DNA of 64,000 bases from Ischnura elegans (Eukaryota > Arthropoda > Insecta > Odonata > Coenagrionidae): positions 1,674,001 to 1,738,000 of the forward strand of contig NC_060258.1 in the NCBI RefSeq assembly GCF_921293095.1. Direction: 5' to 3'. Position 1 is the first letter of the stretch, and each line of letters opens with the position of its first letter. Of this stretch, positions 57,595 through 64,000 are shown piece after piece. Below the pieces are notes generated by a model. The model saw only the letters and a program-made list of their open reading frames with translations. It was not told where the DNA came from and searched no databases. Both the position numbers and the translations under genes were made by a program.

Positions 57595-60500
57595 ACTCGC
57601 CGCGCTGCGCGCGCTCGTTAGGGGGCTACGCCCCCTAAAACCCCCCCGCATCCGGCTTCGCCGGCTGCCCCTACCGGACGGCTTCGCCGTCCCGCCCTCG
57701 ACCTCTCGGAACGGCTTCGCCGTTCCTCGTCCGGGGTCGGCTTCGCCGCCCAGATATTGAGGTAGCTCTCTGACGGAGACCCGCTAGTACCTCGCAACGG
57801 CTTCGCCTTTAATCGTGAAAGGGCGGCTTCGGCGCCCAAGGGTTACCCGAGTCCCCCCGAGGCGTCGACTCCTGGGAACGGCATCGCCCTTCCTCGTGAT
57901 GGGGCGGCTTCGCCGCCCAAGGTTAACTGTGTTCCCCCGAGCCATCGACTCCTCGGAACGGCTTCGCCGTTCCTCGCCTGTGGGCGGCTTCGCCGCCCAA
58001 GGGTTACCGGCGCCCTCCCCCCGTAAACTTCCTCGTGATGGGGCGGCTTCGCCGCCCAAGGTTTACTGTTTCCCCCCGAGCCATCGACTCCTCAGAACGG
58101 CTTCGCCGTTCTTCGTCTATGGGCGGCTTCGCCGCCCAATGGTTATCGGCGCCCTCCCCCCGTAAGCCTCCTCGTGATGGGGCGGCTTCGCCGCCCAAGG
58201 TTTGCATGTGCTCCCCCGGGAAGTCGACTCCTCGAAACGGCCTCGCCCTCCTCGTGATGGGGCTGCTTCGCCGCCCAAGGTTAACTGTGTTTCCCCACGA
58301 GCCATAGACGTGGCTCGTGGGAGCATCGACGTTTCAGCGTGGGAGGGCGGCTTCGCCGCCCAAGGGTCATCCGAGTCCCCCGGAGGGGTCGACTCCTGGG
58401 ATCGGCATCGCCCTTCCTCGTGTTGGGGCGGCTTCGCCGCCCAAGGTTCACCTGGGTCCCCCCCCAGCCGTCGACTCCTCGGAACGGCGAACCCGTTCCG
58501 AGGAGTTCGCTTCGGAAAGGGTTATCGGCGCCCTCCCCCCGTAAGCTCTCTGGTGATGGGGCGGCTTCGCCGCCCAAATTAACATATGTCCCCCCGGGAT
58601 GTCGACTCCTCGGAACGGCTTCGCCGTTGCTTGCCTCAGGGCGGCTTCGCCGCCCAAGGTTTACTGTGTCCCACCGAGCCGTCGACTCCTCGGAACGGCT
58701 TCGCCGTTCCTCGTCTGTGGGCGGCTTTGCCGCCCAAGGGTTATCGGCGCCCTCCCCCCGTAAGCTTCCTGGTGATGGGGCGGCTTCGCCGCCCAAGGTT
58801 TACATGTGTCCCCCCGTGACGTCGACTCCTCGGAACGGCTTCACCGTTCCTCGTCTGTGGGCGGCTTTGCCGCCCAAGGGTTATCGGCGCCCTCCCCCCT
58901 CGTAAGACACCCATTCGGCTGCACCACGTGTTGGAGCGGATTTACCGCCCGAGGGTTTTCGGAGGTTTTCCGCGCCTCTGACTACTCGGAATGGCTCCGT
59001 CGTTCCTGGGGCGGGGGCAGCTTCGCCGCCAGGGTTTTCACTCCTCACAGAGCAATGCGTTCTACCAGCTATGCCCCATCGTTTACAAATGCTACCGGGG
59101 GATAATGAGGCAGAATCTTGACGCATGCTAGCCGTGATTGTGGCATTTTAGCTTATGACGATGTTTTGAAGGCGGTCCGGGGGTTAACAGGTTTTTTTTT
59201 TGAGTGTACTGGCAACGGTCACAATCATCGAAATAAATTCCTTAGCGATGAGTCATAGGAGAAGGGAATTACTGCTAAAATATGCGAAAACACCGAAGAA
59301 CATGCTATAAAAAAAAAAAAAAGAATTTTTTCCCCGGTGTTATAGGAAGCCACTTGAAATTTCGAGGGGTTTTCTTGCATAAAAGGTCTTTATTTGCCTA
59401 CAGTAGAAATTCCAGCGATCTAGCTTTAGGGGAACAATTAATTTTCCCGTAGTGCTCACATTTATATTACCAATTCGGTGTTCTCCACATAGCGGTGCAT
59501 AGGCGCTGTAATAAGGCATTACTCGTGTGAATTTCGTAGCCGTACTTTATGGGGAAGTGGTTTAAAAAAATCGCTTTTAGGTGTCCTTGTCCTGGAAGCC
59601 CTTTTTTTTATCTACTATTTTGTTAAGAAATGTACATTTAAAAATTTGAAGTTTTATTGCGGGTGTGTAAATGGGGCAGGATATTTTAACATGACGCGTA
59701 AATATAGCCGACACAATTCCCAGTCCGAATAAATAAAAAGCGATACAACTGGGATGAATGGTACACGAAATATACGACTTATTAAGTAATTTTTATTTTT
59801 TTGGGGGGGTCACAGGGGGTTTTCGGGGGACTTAAAGTGCTTGTTCTGTATAACGCGGCATCGTTTACCTCGGATAAAAATTTCGGCTCTGTAGCTGTAG
59901 TGTAAGCATGCTTTTTCGACGGTGTCACCCGTTGAAATTAAATATTCTGCGTTCTCCTGGTAGCGGCGCGTAGGGGCACAAGAAAGACGTCAATCACCTG
60001 AATTTGGTGTCCGTACCACGTCGGGAAGTGGTAAAAAAAAATTCCGAAAAATTTAAAATCGTGTGTTGAGGGAATGCAAACTTCACGGCGGATGTGTTGT
60101 AAGTTACCAAACGTTGTAGGAGTCGCAAATTCAATGAAAATACATAATCGTTAATTACTCGAAGTTTGATTAACATGCGGATATCAAAGGATAGCCAAAA
60201 AATTAAGAAAAAAATCTAGTGTCTTGCATCAAATTGAATTGGTCCTACGATTATTGCAAATTGGTCAAAAAAATTCCCAAAGTGAGCCCATAAGAAAAGC
60301 ATTGGAAATTTTAAATTGTTAAAAAAATACTTTTAAACAAAAAATTGCAAAGGCAACCACACCAAAAAATCAACCAAAAAATCTAGTGTCTCATACGTTA
60401 GGGACTTATTCCTACAACGATTATAAGTTAGTTTTAAAAAAATCCAAAGATAGGCCCATAAGAAAAGCATTGGAAATTTAAAAAAATTATAAAAAATACT

Positions 60501-60836
60501 TTTAATCAAAATATGGCAAATTGTTTCACATCAAAAAATCGTGCAAAAAATCTAGTTTCCGTCAGTGACATTTCATGTTCCCGTGACATTTTCAAGTAGG
60601 CAAAAAATGGAATATATTTTAGTCCCATAAGGCTCCAATGTTAATTCGGATCGATATATCTCGAAAACCGATCGACTTTTTCGAGTTTTCGGACTTTTCC
60701 CCCCGATGAATATTTTTTCTTCACGACCCGTAAAAATTTCGCCTTCCCAGCACGTCCGGAAGTGGTCGGGAATTTGTATACGTGAATCAGTGAGGCAGTG
60801 AGCTATCTGTCACACATCGGGTTGTATATAATATAG
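57595..60836. repeat. E1 element, copy 4 (3,242 bp)
   Basis: Complete E1 in direct tandem with copies 3 and 5. Differences from its neighbours are mostly single-base or homopolymer changes. Confidence 0.92.
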
Positions 60837-63800
60837 ACTCGCCGCGCTGCGCGCGCTCGTTAGGGGGCTACGCCCCCTAAAACCCCCCCGCATCCGGCTT
60901 CGCCGGCTGCCCCTACCGGACGGCTTCGCCGTCCCGCCCTCGACCTCTCGGAACGGCTTCGCCGTTCCTCGTCCGGGGTCGGCTTCGCCGCCCAGATATT
61001 GAGGTAGCTCTCTGACGGAGACCCGCTAGTACCTCGCAACGGCTTCGCCTTTAATCGTGAAAGGGCGGCTTCGGCGCCCAAGGGTTACCCGAGTCCCCCC
61101 GAGGCGTCGACTCCTGGGAACGGCATCGCCCTTCCTCGTGATGGGGCGGCTTCGCCGCCCAAGGTTAACTGTGTTCCCCCGAGCCATCGACTCCTCGGAA
61201 CGGCTTCGCCGTTCCTCGCCTGTGGGCGGCTTCGCCGCCCAAGGGTTACCGGCGCCCTCCCCCCGTAAACTTCCTCGTGATGGGGCGGCTTCGCCGCCCA
61301 AGGTTTACTGTTTCCCCCCGAGCCATCGACTCCTCAGAACGGCTTCGCCGTTCTTCGTCTATGGGCGGCTTCGCCGCCCAATGGTTATCGGCGCCCTCCC
61401 CCCGTAAGCCTCCTCGTGATGGGGCGGCTTCGCCGCCCAAGGTTTGCATGTGCTCCCCCGGGAAGTCGACTCCTCGAAACGGCCTCGCCCTCCTCGTGAT
61501 GGGGCTGCTTCGCCGCCCAAGGTTAACTGTGTTTCCCCACGAGCCATAGACGTGGCTCGTGGGAGCATCGACGTTTCAGCGTGGGAGGGCGGCTTCGCCG
61601 CCCAAGGGTCATCCGAGTCCCCCGGAGGGGTCGACTCCTGGGATCGGCATCGCCCATCCTCGTGTTGGGGCGGCTTCGCCGCCCAAGGTTCACCTGGGTC
61701 CCCCCCAGCCGTCGACTCCTCGGAACGGCGAACCCGTTCCGAGGAGTTCGCTTCGGAAAGGGTTATCGGCGCCCTCCCCCCGTAAGCTCTCTGGTGATGG
61801 GGCGGCTTCGCCGCCCAAATTAACATATGTCCCCCCGGGATGTCGACTCCTCGGAACGGCTTCGCCGTTGCTTGCCTCAGGGCGGCTTCGCCGCCCAAGG
61901 TTTACTGTGTCCCACCGAGCCGTCGACTCCTCGGAACGGCTTCGCCGTTCCTCGTCTGTGGGCGGCTTTGCCGCCCAAGGGTTATCGGCGCCCTCCCCCC
62001 GTAAGCTTCCTGGTGATGGGGCGGCTTCGCCGCCCAAGGTTTACATGTGTCCCCCCGTGACGTCGACTCCTCGGAACGGCTTCACCGTTCCTCGTCTGTG
62101 GGCGGCTTTGCCGCCCAAGGGTTATCGGCGCCCTCCCCCCTCGTAAGACACCCATTCGGCTGCACCACGTGTTGGAGCGGATTTACCGCCCGAGGGTTTT
62201 CGGAGGTTTTCCGCGCCTCTGACTACTCGGAATGGCTCCGTCGTTCCTGGGGCGGGGGCAGCTTCGCCGCCAGGGTTTTCACTCCTCACAGAGCAATGCG
62301 TTCTACCAGCTATGCCCCATCGTTTACAAATGCTACCGGGGGATAATGAGGCAGAATCTTGACGCATGCTAGCCGTGATTGTGGCATTTTAGCTTATGAC
62401 GATGTTTTGAAGGCGGTCCGGGGGTTAACAGGTTTTTTTTTGAGTGTACTGGCAACGGTCACAATCATCGAAATAAATTCCTTAGCGATGAGTCATAGGA
62501 GAAGGGAATTACTGCTAAAATATGCGAAAACACCGAAGAACATGCTATAAAAAAAAAAAAAAGAATTTTTTCCCCGGTGTTATAGGAAGCCACTTGAAAT
62601 TTCGAGGGGTTTTCTTGCATAAAAGGTCTTTATTTGCCTACAGTAGAAATTCCAGCGATCTAGCTTTAGGGGAACAATTAATTTTCCCGTAGTGCTCACA
62701 TTTATATTACCAATTCGGTGTTCTCCACATAGCGGTGCATAGGCGCTGTAATAAGGCATTACTCGTGTGAATTTCGTAGCCGTACTTTATGGGGAAGTGG
62801 TTTAAAAAAATCGCTTTTAGGTGTCCTTGTCCTGGAAGCCCTTTTTTTTATCTACTATTTTGTTAAGAAATGTACATTTAAAAATTTGAAGTTTTATTGC
62901 GGGTGTGTAAATGGGGCAGGATATTTTAACATGACGCGTAAATATAGCCGACACAATTCCCAGTCCGAATAAATAAAAAGCGATACAACTGGGATGAATG
63001 GTACACGAAATATACGACTTATTAAGTAATTTTTATTTTTTTGGGGGGGTCACAGGGGGTTTTCGGGGGACTTAAAGTGCTTGTTCTGTATAACGCGGCA
63101 TCGTTTACCTCGGATAAAAATTTCGGCTCTGTAGCTGTAGTGTAAGCATGCTTTTTCGACGGTGTCACCCGTTGAAATTAAATATTCTGCGTTCTCCTGG
63201 TAGCGGCGCGTAGGGGCACAAGAAAGACGTCAATCACCTGAATTTGGTGTCCGTACCACGTCGGGAAGTGGTAAAAAAAAATTCCGAAAAATTTAAAATC
63301 GTGTGTTGAGGGAATGCAAACTTCACGGCGGATGTGTTGTAAGTTACCAAACGTTGTAGGAGTCGCAAATTCAATGAAAATACATAATCGTTAATTACTC
63401 GAAGTTTGATTAACATGCGGATATCAAAGGATAGCCAAAAAATTAAGAAATAAATCTAGTGTCTTGCATCAAATTGAATTGGTCCTACGATTATTGCAAA
63501 TTGGTCAAAAAAATTCCCAAAGTGAGCCCATAAGAAAAGCATTGGAAATTTTAAATTGTTAAAAAAATACTTTTAAACAAAAAATTGCAAAGGCAACCAC
63601 ACCAAAAAATCAACCAAAAAATCTAGTGTCTCATACGTTAGGGACTTATTCCTACAACGATTATAAGTTAGTTTTAAAAAAATCCAAAGATAGGCCCATA
63701 AGAAAAGCATTGGAAATTTAAAAAAATTATAAAAAATACTTTTAATCAAAATATGGCAAATTGTTTCACATCAAAAAATCGTGCAAAAAATCTAGTTTCC

Positions 63801-64000
63801 GTCAGTGACATTTCATGTTCCCGTGACATTTTCAAGTAGGCAAAAAATGGAATATATTTTAGTCCCATAAGGCTCCAATGTTAATTCGGATCGATATATC
63901 TCGAAAACCGATCGACTTTTTCGAGTTTTCGGACTTTTCCCCCCGATGAATATTTTTTCTTCACGACCCGTAAAAATTTCGCCTTCCCAGCACGTCCGGA
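60837..64000. repeat. E1 element, copy 5 (runs off the window)
   Basis: Starts base-exactly after copy 4. About 80 bp are missing at the window end. It carries private variants (e.g. CGCCCATCC at ~61,650). Confidence 0.92.

Noticed and set aside
39376..64000. Helitron
   Set aside because: Tandem head-to-tail copies fit loosely, but the ends (ACTCGC…TATAG) lack the 5' TC and the 3' hairpin plus CTRR in the expected places, and insertion between A and T is not shown.
39376..64000. Ribosomal DNA tandem array
   Set aside because: A tandem, partly GC-rich unit suggested it, but no rRNA sequence is recognisable and the unit is too short.

Overview
This is a eukaryotic, AT-rich, repeat-dominated window. 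It is most likely from an arthropod and probably an insect. The evidence is spliced gene structure (canonical donors and acceptors), LINE, piggyBac, Tc1/mariner-like and 8-bp-TSD DNA transposon remains, tRNA-headed SINEs, and a Penelope-type hammerhead-like motif. Nothing looks prokaryotic: there are no operons and no dense gene packing. The species cannot be named from the sequence.

Layout. 1-13,500: mostly old mobile-element debris, including two SINE copies, a MITE pair, a LINE 3' fragment inside an old duplicated block (6300-8990), and a decayed piggyBac transposase (12,740-13,500). 13,500-18,300: the only convincing host gene, on the minus strand. It encodes an ankyrin/coiled-coil protein in one large exon (16,773-18,152), with a 5'UTR exon acceptor at 18,292 and a likely donor at 16,826. 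18,300-21,450: no gene seen, apart from a hammerhead-like motif at 18,378-18,418. 21,455-38,224: five diverged copies of a ~1.55-kb unit. Each carries a 74-81 bp minus-strand segment bounded by a canonical splice acceptor and donor. The copies are interrupted by a 3,766-bp Tc1/mariner-like element (22,623-26,388) and a 3,237-bp fold-back element (34,581-37,817), and are split by a second copy of the old duplicated block (31,188-32,660). 38,225-38,424: a 200-N assembly gap.

38,425-64,000: a head-to-tail array of two related element families that I call E1 (~3.24 kb) and E2 (~2.83 kb). The order is E2tail-E1-E2-E1-[LINE]-E2'tail-E2-E1-E1-E1. All members share one orientation and the junctions are almost base-exact. 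Each element starts with a GC-rich head built from palindromic hairpins whose triloop is usually TTC. E1 has about thirty of these; E2 has fewer. An AT-rich body follows, and then a terminal domain homologous between E1 and E2. Paired (compensatory) changes in hairpin stems suggest that the hairpins themselves are maintained. This array is the best candidate here for an undescribed element type. I see no enzyme encoded in it, so it would be non-autonomous.

The second item of note is a possible link between the splice-bounded exon repeats (21.8-34.4 kb, minus strand) and the ankyrin gene downstream on the same strand, whose 5'UTR acceptor needs an upstream exon. This is inference only and RNA evidence would decide it.
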